From positions 713,559-777,558 of the forward strand of contig JAUJEA010000001.1 of the NCBI GenBank assembly GCA_030442035.1: a stretch of 64,000 nucleotides of DNA, read 5' to 3'. The position numbers were made by a program, and so were the translations under genes. The notes below the pieces were generated by a model. That model was not told the origin of the DNA. It saw only the letters and a program-made list of their open reading frames with translations, and ran no database searches. Of the stretch, positions 44,279 to 52,940 are shown in pieces. Within the stretch, counting starts at the first letter, position 1; each line of letters starts with the position of its first letter. This DNA comes from Splendidivirga corallicola (GTDB lineage: Bacteria > Bacteroidota > Bacteroidia > Cytophagales > Cyclobacteriaceae).

Positions 44279-45619
44279 CTAATTTTTAAAATTCAACCTG
44301 GCATTTATAAACTTACCCAAACTGGTTCCTTGATCCAATCCATTGTCAATGGCGGGCATGTAGTGTATACCCCCGTATAGCCGACTGATTGCCGCTTCTT
44401 CGGCTGCATTGATAAAGGATGTAAAGCTCCTTGCAGGAAGATTATATTCCATCTCAGTGGTATCAATAAACGCAAAGTTATCACCAAATATATCTGTCAA
44501 TGTCATTGAAGCCGCACCGGAAACCACACTATGCCCACTGGTATACTCCGGGAATGGAGGTGTCTGAAGCAATGGAGTCCAGTCCTGATCAATGAGCTCA
44601 TTGATCAATGTTTCCGGTCTTACCAACACGCTTCTCCACTTTTCGTCCCAACAACTGATGAATGCATCGGCCATGGCAACAGATACTTTGGTATAGGCCG
44701 CCACCGTTTCCATTAATGATATATTTGCTTGTTTGCAGGCTATGGATGTGATACCGATCCAGTGCCCACCTGGTGTTATTTTTTTGGTTGCAAACATCGT
44801 ATGTCCGCTATGTGTGGAGACATAGGGATTACAATCCCAAAACTTAGCAATTTCTTCTTGTTCCGCATCAAGGTTTTTACCCACTTCATAAACTTCAAGC
44901 AACTCTTTATAAAATGTACTTGATGGATCAAGGTCAAACTCAGTAGGAAAAGGTGGTGTAAATTGTTCAGCAGAATCAAGTACAAAAGGCCTTATTTTGT
45001 TCCAGTGTGGTTCAATTCCTTCCATATAATCCGGGGGCGTCGGTTTCCAAAAATGATCCTCATATTGGATGCTATATTTTGGAAAGGTTCTGGTTTGTTT
45101 GTAATTATCCTTGTCGGCCCAATCTAAAATGTGTTGTGCCACCTGATCACCATAGGCAATAGAATTTTTAAACATCTGTTCCGACATGCCTGATTCCTTC
45201 TTCAACCTTGCCAGAAAATTGCTTTCATAATCAGCAATCTTTTCTTCCGAAAAGATAAGAGCTTTTCCAACGACTAAAAAAGCATGAATACTGGCCAATG
45301 AAAAGTCATAGGTCTTATTCTCATCTGGTTTGGGGGTTGCGGCAAGATCCCGCAATTGCCCGGACAAGGAAACATATCCGGGATGAGCATTGATCAATGT
45401 TTCATATGCGGCAATGGATGGATAGGCATATATTCTGCTCGCCACAGGTGGTGAAAAAATATCATAGACTATAACATCTGTTAATTTTTTTACTGCACTA
45501 TGATAATTATCAGCCTTGGCAATTATGCTTTTATCGTATTCCTTTTTTCCGCAGCCTGTTGCTACAAATAGCAAGGTTAATCCTGTGATAACTAGCAAAT
45601 AATATTGTCTGATCTTCAT
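44279..45619 (-). CDS. Vanadium-dependent haloperoxidase/PAP2-family lipoprotein
   Basis: 446 residues. The signal peptide ends with VATGC (lipidated Cys near 23). The PAP2/haloperoxidase vanadate pocket is intact: KWRSVLVRPET, PEYTSGHSVVSGA and RLYGGIHY. These residues bind vanadate in vanadium haloperoxidases and phosphate in acid phosphatases of the same fold; either activity is possible. The N-terminal region about 40-200 has the helical pattern typical of the bacterial haloperoxidase family. It is exported to the periplasm or surface. No operon partner is close. Confidence 0.9.
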   Translation of the reverse strand: MKIRQYYLLVITGLTLLFVATGCGKKEYDKSIIAKADNYHSAVKKLTDVIVYDIFSPPVASRIYAYPSIAAYETLINAHPGYVSLSGQLRDLAATPKPDENKTYDFSLASIHAFLVVGKALIFSEEKIADYESNFLARLKKESGMSEQMFKNSIAYGDQVAQHILDWADKDNYKQTRTFPKYSIQYEDHFWKPTPPDYMEGIEPHWNKIRPFVLDSAEQFTPPFPTEFDLDPSSTFYKELLEVYEVGKNLDAEQEEIAKFWDCNPYVSTHSGHTMFATKKITPGGHWIGITSIACKQANISLMETVAAYTKVSVAMADAFISCWDEKWRSVLVRPETLINELIDQDWTPLLQTPPFPEYTSGHSVVSGAASMTLTDIFGDNFAFIDTTEMEYNLPARSFTSFINAAEEAAISRLYGGIHYMPAIDNGLDQGTSLGKFINARLNFKN

Positions 45620-45948
45620 ATTAGGGTTGTTTGTAATTTTAAATTTGGTCTATATTCGTTTGAAAATCGGGTGGTTTATCTTTGAAAGACCTGACTTACC
45701 ATGTTCTTAGACAAAAATAAAAGTTTCGTCCCTCAATACCATAAATCCTGATAGCCATACTATTTCTTGATCGTTAAGTATATAAAGTTTCGGTTTCATT
45801 TCAATAATTATATTAACTAATTTAGCGATTTCCATTCCGAACAACTACAACTCAAAAATCATTTTATAAAGATTTAATTGTAATATTTAGTGGGTGTTTT
45901 CTAAAAATTAGTCTCTCATTTAGTATTTGGACTTTGTAAGCTCCTTTC
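45620..45948. other. 329-bp spacer between haloperoxidase-like gene and proB
   Basis: AT-rich and free of recognisable genes, RNA or terminators. It holds the divergent promoters for proBA (plus strand) and the lipoprotein gene (minus strand). No clear -7/-33 pair could be fixed. Confidence 0.55.
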
Positions 45949-46983
45949 ATGAAAAAACCGATACTCATATTAAAAATTGGTACTGCGGCCATTACCAAAA
46001 ATGATGGTGATCTTGATCAGGTGGCCATGGTGGAGATAGCCAGACAGGTTGCCCAGATACATAAGTCATATAATATCATTATGGTTTCCTCCGGAGCCGT
46101 TGGTAATGGTAAAAATTTTCTCAAAACCTATGAGGGGAAAATTACCGAGAGAAAAGCAGCAGCAGCCATTGGTAATCCAATGCTGGTTAACAAGTATGCC
46201 CAATTCTTTTCACCTTACGAAATTACGATAGCCCAAAGTCTCTGTGAAAGACATCATTTTTCAAGTAAGGTACAATTTGGGCAATTGAAGGAGACCTTTC
46301 AGGAGCTTTGGCGAAATGATATTATTCCCATCGCCAATGAGAACGATGTTGTCAGTAACCTTGAACTCAAATTTTCAGATAACGATGAATTGGCCACATT
46401 GCTTGCTGTAGGCTTTGGTGCTTCCATGTTATTGCTCTGTACTTCTGTTGAAGGGATATTGGATCACGAGAATAAGATGATTCCGCTGATTGAAAATATC
46501 GATGAAGATATTTTATCGCTGGCACGCACGGATAATTCCAGTCTGGGACTTGGAGGCATGATCTCAAAATTGACTTTTGCAAGGCTTGCCACAAAGATGG
46601 GTATAAAGACCATCATTTTCGGGAGCAGAACAGAAAACGGTATTCTGAAGGCCATGAAGGGAGAAACAGGTACAGTTTGTCTTCCTCATCAAAGCTCAGA
46701 TCATGAGCGGAAAAAATGGCTTGCCAGTGGCAACCTGGTCAGGGGTAAACTTCTGGTCAGTAAAGAAAGCGCCAAGGCACTTCTCAATCAAAAAAGTCTG
46801 ATAATCGAGGGGGTTCAAAAAGTTCTGGAAGATTTTGAGAAAGGTGAAGTATTTGAAGTACTGAATGGAGACAATACCTCTTTTGCCGTTGCGAGAGCCC
46901 AATTATCTTCAAAAGACATTGTTGAAAATTTAAACAATAAAAATCTGGAAATAGCAGGAAAAGAAGAAATCGTATTACTTTAA
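45949..46983 (+). CDS. proB: Glutamate 5-kinase
   Basis: 344 residues. The amino acid kinase domain shows ILKIGTAAITKNDG (about 6-19) and IMVSSGAVGNGKNF (about 45-58); the central part includes IPIANENDVVS and DNDELATLLAVGFGA. Residues about 260-344 form a PUA domain (LLVSKESAKALLNQKSLI). It phosphorylates L-glutamate in the first step of proline synthesis in the cytoplasm. It is followed 24 bp later by proA on the same strand. Start is ATG at 45949. Confidence 0.95.
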   Translation: MKKPILILKIGTAAITKNDGDLDQVAMVEIARQVAQIHKSYNIIMVSSGAVGNGKNFLKTYEGKITERKAAAAIGNPMLVNKYAQFFSPYEITIAQSLCERHHFSSKVQFGQLKETFQELWRNDIIPIANENDVVSNLELKFSDNDELATLLAVGFGASMLLLCTSVEGILDHENKMIPLIENIDEDILSLARTDNSSLGLGGMISKLTFARLATKMGIKTIIFGSRTENGILKAMKGETGTVCLPHQSSDHERKKWLASGNLVRGKLLVSKESAKALLNQKSLIIEGVQKVLEDFEKGEVFEVLNGDNTSFAVARAQLSSKDIVENLNNKNLEIAGKEEIVLL

Positions 46984-47007
46984 AATGCTCTTAATTTTAG
47001 ACATCAT

Positions 47008-48258
47008 ATGGATTCAATAATACCTATACTAAAAAAAATACAGACTGCTTCATATACACTTAGCATGTTAAGGGATGATCAGAAACAAAAAATCCTGGAA
47101 AGTTTGGCTCAATTGATTGAAGAAAATGAAGCTGCTATTTTGAAGGAAAATGAGCGGGATGTTGTAAAAATGGATGATGAGGATCCAAAAAAAGATCGTT
47201 TAATTTTGACATCATCAAGAATTAAAGAGTTGGTTCATGGCACCAGAAGTGTTGCTGCCTTACCCGACCCAACCGGGCACGTTATTTCATCAAGCACATT
47301 GGAGAATGGACTCAAGGTAGAAAAAACAACCTGTTCGCTGGGAGTTGTGGGAGTAATATATGAGTCCAGACCCAATGTCACCATTGATGTTGCTGCCTTG
47401 TGTATCCGATCAGGAAATGCCTGTGTTCTGAGAGGTGGCTCAGATGCCTATCATTCAAATCAAATATTGGTTCAGCTAATTCATAAAGCACTCAAGGAAA
47501 ATGGTGTTGACGAAGAGGCTATTCAGCTGCTTCCAACAGATAGGGAATTTGTAAAAGAAATGTTAGAAGCGGACCAGTATATCGACATTATCATACCTCG
47601 TGGTTCTCAGACATTGATTGATTTTGTAAGAGATAATGCCAAAGTCCCAACCATTGAAACAGGAGCCGGTGTTTGTCATACCTTCGTAAGCAATACAGCC
47701 AACCTTGAAAAGGCAAAGGACATTGTAGTGAATGCAAAAGTATCGCGCCCCTCAGTATGTAATGCATTGGATACCATTCTGGTAGAAAAAAGTGTGGCAA
47801 AGGAATTTTTGCCGATGATTACAGGTCCTTTAAAAGATCATCACGTTGAGATCTTTGCTGATGAGATATCCTATGAGGTGTTAAAACAAAAGCAATACGA
47901 CTATCTCAATCTTGCTGAAGAATCTGATTTCGGAAGAGAGTTTCTGGATTTTAAATGTTCCATAAAAACTGTTGACAACATGGATGAAGCACTGGATCAT
48001 ATCAGAAAGTATTCGTCCAAGCATTCAGAAGCCATTGTTTCCGAGGATCCTGAAGTTTGTGAGCGGTTCCTTAACGCAGTAGATGCTGCTGCAGTTTATA
48101 CCAATGCATCAACAAGATTTACTGACGGCGGCGTCTTCGGGCTTGGCGCGGAAATCGGTATCTCCACACAAAAATTGCATGCGCGTGGGCCATTTGCGTT
48201 GGAAAAGTTGACCACAGAAAAATGGATCGTGAGAGGGGATGGTCAGATCAGAGTTTAG
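47008..48258 (+). CDS. proA: Glutamate-5-semialdehyde dehydrogenase
   Basis: 416 residues, the usual length. VIYESRPNVTIDVAALCIRSG (cut to NVTIDVAALCIRSG) is the gamma-glutamyl phosphate reductase signature, and RPSVCNALDT about 250-260 has the catalytic cysteine. The C-terminal VFGLGAEIGISTQKLHARGP is strongly conserved. It reduces gamma-glutamyl phosphate to the semialdehyde in proline synthesis. It is in a two-gene operon with proB. Confidence 0.97.
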   Translation: MDSIIPILKKIQTASYTLSMLRDDQKQKILESLAQLIEENEAAILKENERDVVKMDDEDPKKDRLILTSSRIKELVHGTRSVAALPDPTGHVISSSTLENGLKVEKTTCSLGVVGVIYESRPNVTIDVAALCIRSGNACVLRGGSDAYHSNQILVQLIHKALKENGVDEEAIQLLPTDREFVKEMLEADQYIDIIIPRGSQTLIDFVRDNAKVPTIETGAGVCHTFVSNTANLEKAKDIVVNAKVSRPSVCNALDTILVEKSVAKEFLPMITGPLKDHHVEIFADEISYEVLKQKQYDYLNLAEESDFGREFLDFKCSIKTVDNMDEALDHIRKYSSKHSEAIVSEDPEVCERFLNAVDAAAVYTNASTRFTDGGVFGLGAEIGISTQKLHARGPFALEKLTTEKWIVRGDGQIRV

Positions 48259-48312
48259 CACAGGAACTTTGAGTTGGTGTTGAATTATGAGTTTTTAGTT
48301 TTGAGTTATGAG

Positions 48313-48338
48313 TTAAAAAAATAAATATCTCTTTTTAA
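48313..48338. terminator. Possible weak bidirectional terminator between proA and map
   Basis: TTAAAAA and TTTTTAA (48332-48338) are inverted copies around a short AT-rich loop in the gap between convergent genes. It is AT-only and flanked by a degenerate GAGTTATGAGTT repeat (48287-48314), so its strength is doubtful. Confidence 0.25.
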
Positions 48339-48377
48339 TTCTTTTGTCTTAAGTCTAATCTCTTGAATCTCCAATTT

Positions 48378-49136
48378 TTATATGCCATTATTCCTTGTTA
48401 AAATCATGGGATGCCCGTCGGTAACGATCAGGGTATGTTCATGCTGAGCTATGTAACTATTATCTTTAGGTTTCATGGTCCAGCCATTACTCATTTCATA
48501 AACGTACCTGGCATTTGTCGAAATAAAAGTTTCCAAAGCAACAACCGTGTTCTTTCTAAACCGCTGAAAGTTTGACCGGTCGTTAAAGTTCGGAAGTTCA
48601 AAAGGCTCATCATGCAGTTTCCTTCCAATACCATGGCCTACTAAGTTTTTAATCGTTGTAAAACCTCTTTTTTTTGCCTCAGACTCAATGAATGCACCAA
48701 TTGCTGCAATTTTAACACCTCCTCTTATTCTACTTATTGCCGAATATAAAATTTCCTTTGAGGCGCTAACCAATGGCTCGAGTTGTTTTTTATCCTTTCC
48801 AAGCACAAATGAGCTCCCATTGTCTCCAAAGTAACCATTCAATTCTGCGGAGACATCTATATTGACAAGATCTCCTTCCTTAAGGATTACTTTATCGGAT
48901 GGAACACCATGGGCTGCCTCGTTATTTATGCTGATGCAGTTCCATCCGGGAAAACCATATTCTTTTTTTGGAGCAGGATTAGCTCCATAGGACCTAAGAA
49001 TTTGATAGCCGTACTCATCAAGTTCAAGCGTGGACATTCCCGGCTTGGCATAATAGGTCATTTTTCTTAGTGTCTCAGCCACTGCTTCGGAGGCCTGAAC
49101 CATTCCTGCTAAATCATTTGAAGATCGTATTGACAT
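48378..49136 (-). CDS. map: Type I methionine aminopeptidase
   Basis: 252 residues. The metal ligands are in order: VNIDVSAELNGYFGDNG (Asp pair), LVGHGIGRKLHDEP (His), VVALETFIST (Glu) and YIAQHEHTLIV (Glu). It removes the initiator methionine of new proteins. No SH3-like N-terminal extension is present. It converges with proA and lies 12 bp downstream of the DNA alkylation repair gene, on the same strand. Confidence 0.95.
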   Translation of the reverse strand: MSIRSSNDLAGMVQASEAVAETLRKMTYYAKPGMSTLELDEYGYQILRSYGANPAPKKEYGFPGWNCISINNEAAHGVPSDKVILKEGDLVNIDVSAELNGYFGDNGSSFVLGKDKKQLEPLVSASKEILYSAISRIRGGVKIAAIGAFIESEAKKRGFTTIKNLVGHGIGRKLHDEPFELPNFNDRSNFQRFRKNTVVALETFISTNARYVYEMSNGWTMKPKDNSYIAQHEHTLIVTDGHPMILTRNNGI

Positions 49137-49148
49137 TATATTTTGATT

Positions 49149-49859
49149 TTAACAACGCGCCATTTTGCGCTTTTTACCTATTCTTCCCTTATCCTGTACT
49201 TTTTTAATGTATTCCGACGCCAATGGGACCTTACAAGCAGTCCCTCCCACATCAACATTTACTTTTCCAACGTTTTTTCCCACTTTTAATGCTTTTTCTG
49301 TTAAGGCCGGAATATAAGCTCCCATTGCAATGATAAAGCCATTCATGGCATATCTTACCCTGTTTTGCGATTGGTGAATGTTTTTTTCAATATGATCCAG
49401 CAATTCATCAAACATTTTAATATCCAACTCTTCATCCCGTTTTATTGAAGCTAAATTGGATAAGGTAGACCAACCGGCTGAAGCAATGCTTTCATCATCC
49501 GATTTGATCCATTCCAATCCCAATTCATATCCATACTTACTTTCTGATGTGATCCAGGGCACGGTGTATTCACTCAACATATACCAGTAAGCACCTTTAA
49601 CCCATTTATTCAGATCTTTTTTTGTCATCTTGTTTTCATCTGCAATAAGCCCCGCCAGGTACATAGCATCTGAAATCCCCGTATCATAAAGTTCAAGAGA
49701 TCGCTCATAGTCCTTTTTTACCTTCTTTACGATCTTTTTCATATCCTGAATTTTAACACCGTAAAATGGTTCTTTGACTCCATGGTTCATCAATACCTTT
49801 TTAGTACTTTGATTTCCATAGGCTTTCAATTCTGATAATATTTCATCTACTGTCATCAT
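49149..49859 (-). CDS. DNA alkylation repair (AlkD-like) protein
   Basis: 236 residues, all alpha-helical HEAT-like repeats, beginning DEILSELKAYGNQSTKKVL and including EYTVPWITSESKYGYELGLEW (shortened to its core). AlkD-type glycosylases remove alkylated purines; several family members are structural homologues without proven glycosylase activity. It starts at one of two adjacent ATG codons (49859 and 49856). It precedes map by 12 bp and may be cotranscribed. The role in repair is family knowledge. Confidence 0.85.
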   Translation of the reverse strand: MMTVDEILSELKAYGNQSTKKVLMNHGVKEPFYGVKIQDMKKIVKKVKKDYERSLELYDTGISDAMYLAGLIADENKMTKKDLNKWVKGAYWYMLSEYTVPWITSESKYGYELGLEWIKSDDESIASAGWSTLSNLASIKRDEELDIKMFDELLDHIEKNIHQSQNRVRYAMNGFIIAMGAYIPALTEKALKVGKNVGKVNVDVGGTACKVPLASEYIKKVQDKGRIGKKRKMARC

Positions 49860-49983
49860 AATAAGCTTTTAAGATTACCAATTGATGATAAATGAAGAAA
49901 TATACCTCTCCATATTTGTATTTAAGATACAAAAGTCTTTGGAGAAATAAATTGAGCTTTCAATGAATCATAAGAAAAGCGAA

Positions 49984-50679
49984 TCAAAAGTCGATGTGAT
50001 AACCTTTATCCAATAACTCGCTGTACTTATTATGATCGAACTTATAATAGAAAGCCCCTTTCTTGGAAGAAGATTTATCTTTATGATTTTGCTTAATAAG
50101 CAGAGAGGTAGATAATATCTTTTTGCGGAAGTTTCGATCATCAAGCTCTCTTTGGTAGATCGCTTGATATAATTGCAATAGTTGTGGTATTGTGAAAAAC
50201 TCCGGCAATAACTCCTTACCAATAGGTGCTGTCATTGCGATTCTTCTTATCTTCAATAAAACCTCCCGGATCATGTCATTATGGTCCAGAACCAATTTAG
50301 GAACATCATCAATATTATACCATTTGGCACCATGCGAATTCACAACGTGTTGTTTTTGCTCCTCCAGTTTTATCAGACTCCAATAGAGAATTGAAATAAC
50401 CCTTCCTCCGGGGTCACGCTTTACTTTTCCATAACATCTCAATTGTTTGAGAAATACATCTTCCAAACCGGTAAAATCATGGAGGACACGAATCGCAGCA
50501 TCTCGAAGGTCTTCATTTTTTTGTACAAAACTGCCGACCAGCGACCATCTGTTTGAAAGAGGTTTTACTTTTCGTTTGAATAAAAGCACCTTCAATTGTC
50601 CGTCCGATGTATCGTAACCAAATACAGCACAATCAACTGCTACGTGTAAAAGGTCTTCTTGCGTATAAAATTGACTCAT
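49984..50679 (-). CDS. Nudix-fold transcriptional regulator (NrtR/AraR-like)
   Basis: 231 residues. The Nudix domain (about 1-145) keeps the fold, but the box at 49-71 reads GSFVQKNEDL then RVLHDFTGL, without the REUXEE glutamates of active hydrolases, so it should not hydrolyse. Residues about 150-231 form a winged helix-turn-helix (FTIPQLLQLYQAIYQRELDD cut to core). This layout is known from NrtR and Bacteroides AraR, sensors of NAD-related or sugar ligands. It is divergent from galT with two similar palindromes between, so control of galT and itself by a sugar is likely. The ligand is unknown. Confidence 0.87.
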   Translation of the reverse strand: MSQFYTQEDLLHVAVDCAVFGYDTSDGQLKVLLFKRKVKPLSNRWSLVGSFVQKNEDLRDAAIRVLHDFTGLEDVFLKQLRCYGKVKRDPGGRVISILYWSLIKLEEQKQHVVNSHGAKWYNIDDVPKLVLDHNDMIREVLLKIRRIAMTAPIGKELLPEFFTIPQLLQLYQAIYQRELDDRNFRKKILSTSLLIKQNHKDKSSSKKGAFYYKFDHNKYSELLDKGYHIDF

Positions 50680-50753
50680 AATAATAAAGATTGTCTAGAG
50701 TAATTTGGGGACGGACGCTTCGAAAATACTAAATCCTAAAATACTTTGCCAAA

Positions 50754-50776
50754 ATAAAAGTATATATCACGTTTAT
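50754..50776. promoter_or_regulatory. Operator-like palindrome near the regulator gene
   Basis: ATAAAAGT and ACGTTTAT (half sites with a 7-bp spacer) form an imperfect palindrome matching 7 of 8 positions. It lies 75 bp upstream of the regulator start and has the same architecture as the perfect site at 51050. It is a likely binding site for the Nudix regulator. Confidence 0.65.
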
Positions 50777-51049
50777 ACAAAGTATATGCTATGAAGGTTT
50801 GAATCAGATAAAAATTTCATTTTAAATCAAATATTCCAAAGAAGGGCAAATCTTGCATCCAACATTATCAAGTAATCTGAGGGATCATGAAATTAAAATT
50901 AAAACCCAGTAATATATCCTTAATCAGCCATTAATAAGTTTTTGTCTTATTTACTGATATCATGATTTAATTTTATCGTATTAGGTGATCAGATTGAACT
51001 ATTCTCATAGTTACGCAATTTAAATCGTATTTGTCTTGCTAATATTTTA

Positions 51050-51072
51050 ATAAACGTTATATTTACGTTTAT
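51050..51072. promoter_or_regulatory. Operator-like palindrome upstream of galT
   Basis: ATAAACGT, a 7-bp spacer and ACGTTTAT form a perfect 8+8 inverted repeat about 190 bp upstream of galT. The twin at 50754 has the same half-site and spacer length. The rest of the 585-bp intergenic region (50680-51264) contains no gene, RNA or terminator that I can see. Confidence 0.7.
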
Positions 51073-51264
51073 ATAGTTAACTTCATGAAGTTCCAAATTG
51101 CTAACCTTTGACCCTAAATAAAAATATTCCGTTCTAAGCTCAATGCAGGGAGGTTTGCAGAAACGATTGTTTTGATTTTTAAAATACACTGGTTGTAATC
51201 TTATGAATACCATCAGTCAAACCGAAACGTCAGGAGCATCTGGTTAAACAAATTTGTTAGTACA

Positions 51265-52323
51265 ATGAGACCTTTTGACATCCATGATGATGCCCACAGA
51301 CGATTAAACATTCTCACGGGAGAATGGGTACAGGTTTCCCCTCATCGCTCTAAAAGACCCTGGAGTGGTCAAACTGAGAAGAATGAAATTATTTCCAAGC
51401 CTGAATATGATGAGTCCTGCTATTTGTGTCCAGGAAATAAGAGGGCTAATGGTGATGTCAATCCTCAATATAATGGCACATTCTCCTTTTCCAATGATTT
51501 TGCAGCCATTCCGCCAGATACACCAAAGGGACAGTTTATTGATGGATTGTTACAAGCAAAAAGTGAGCAGGGTACCTGCAAAGTTGTTTGTTTTTCGCCA
51601 CGTCATGACCTGACGGTTCCTGAGATGGAGCTTGACCAAATCATTCCGGTCATTGACCTGTGGATCGATGAGTGCGAAACACTGGGCGCTCTGGAACATA
51701 TCAATTATGTTCAGGTATTTGAAAATAAAGGAGAAATCATGGGATGCTCAAATGCACATCCTCATGGACAGATCTGGGCTCAGGAAACTATTCCGGTGGA
51801 ACCCTCCAAGAAACAAGAAAGGCAATTAGGATATTTCAAAATTCATGGACGTTCCATGCTGGATGACTATCTGGAGCAGGAATTGGTAAAAGACGAAAGA
51901 ATCATTTTTGAAAATGATCATTTTGTAGCGCTTGTTCCGTTTTGGGCTGTCTGGCCTTACGAAGCTATGCTCCTTCCCAAACGCCGAATGTCGCGAATTA
52001 CGGAAATGTCTCATGAGGAAATTGAAAGTTTTGCCGCTGCTTACCATCGCCTGACAATCAAATATGACAACCTGTTTGAAATATCTTTTCCTTATTCTGC
52101 CGGAATCCATCAAGCTCCTTTTGATAATGAAATACATGAAGAATGGCACTGGCACATGGTTTTTTATCCGCCATTGTTACGATCGGCAACGGTTAAAAAG
52201 TTCATGGTAGGATATGAAATGCTAGCAAACCCGCAACGGGATATTACACCGGAATTTGGAGCACAAAAACTTAAATCCATGCCGGAAGTCCATTACAAAA
52301 GATTAGTTGAACAAAACCTTTAA
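51265..52323 (+). CDS. galT: Galactose-1-phosphate uridylyltransferase
   Basis: 352 residues, like the E. coli enzyme (348). The zinc-site cysteines are in ESCYLCPGN, His in FSPRHDLT, and the active-site HPHGQ places the nucleophilic His at residue 167. It transfers UMP between UDP-glucose and galactose 1-phosphate in the Leloir pathway. No galK follows; the next gene starts 11 bp later and is an ECF sigma gene. It is controlled, probably, by the divergent Nudix regulator through the palindromes upstream. Confidence 0.96.
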   Translation: MRPFDIHDDAHRRLNILTGEWVQVSPHRSKRPWSGQTEKNEIISKPEYDESCYLCPGNKRANGDVNPQYNGTFSFSNDFAAIPPDTPKGQFIDGLLQAKSEQGTCKVVCFSPRHDLTVPEMELDQIIPVIDLWIDECETLGALEHINYVQVFENKGEIMGCSNAHPHGQIWAQETIPVEPSKKQERQLGYFKIHGRSMLDDYLEQELVKDERIIFENDHFVALVPFWAVWPYEAMLLPKRRMSRITEMSHEEIESFAAAYHRLTIKYDNLFEISFPYSAGIHQAPFDNEIHEEWHWHMVFYPPLLRSATVKKFMVGYEMLANPQRDITPEFGAQKLKSMPEVHYKRLVEQNL

Positions 52324-52333
52324 AATTTTGAAA

Positions 52334-52927
52334 ATGCCAGATGATCAAATTCAAGGATTGATAAACAACATTATTAATAATGATGAAAGATCATTCAAGA
52401 TCTTCATGGATCATTATTATCAAAAGTTTAAGAATATCTCACAGTCCTACGTACATTCCAATGAACTTGCGGAAGAGGTGGTCTGCAATGTGTTTCTTAA
52501 AATCTGGCAAAAAAGGTCCAGGCTTGGAGATATTATGGATATTGAGGGTTATATATTCATTTCTGTAAGAAATGAATCCTTGAATTTCATCAAGAAACGT
52601 TCGAGACGTCAAAATCTCTCCTTGGATAACGAGTTGTACTGGCAGGACATTACTAAGGGCATCCTGGATGGTGGAGATCCCGAAACGCTTACCTATATCA
52701 ATGAGGGATTGTATTTTGTCAATAAAGCTGTTGAGAATCTGCCTCCCAGATGTCGTCTGATCTATGGTATGATCAAAGATGAGGGCCTCAAATACAGAGA
52801 AGTCGCCAACCTCCTTGGTATTTCAATCAAAACCATTGAAGGTCAAATGGCCATTGCTAAAAAAAGGATCAACTTAATCTTAGATAGATATATGTATCCT
52901 TCTTATTCAAAGGAAATTTCAGCTTAA
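52334..52927 (+). CDS. RNA polymerase sigma-70 factor, ECF type (orphan)
   Basis: 197 residues from the ATG at 52334. Region 2 covers about 15-80 (LAEEVVCNVFLKIWQKRSRL) and region 4 about 125-185 (LPPRCRLIYGMIKDEGLKYR, IKTIEGQMAIAKKRI as recognition helix). A TTG at 52307 would overlap galT by 17 bp and is unlikely. No anti-sigma or transporter gene is adjacent; the next gene is convergent 13 bp away. It may be cotranscribed with galT or act on distant genes. Confidence 0.9.
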   Translation: MPDDQIQGLINNIINNDERSFKIFMDHYYQKFKNISQSYVHSNELAEEVVCNVFLKIWQKRSRLGDIMDIEGYIFISVRNESLNFIKKRSRRQNLSLDNELYWQDITKGILDGGDPETLTYINEGLYFVNKAVENLPPRCRLIYGMIKDEGLKYREVANLLGISIKTIEGQMAIAKKRINLILDRYMYPSYSKEISA

Positions 52928-52940
52928 AAACGGGGCATTA

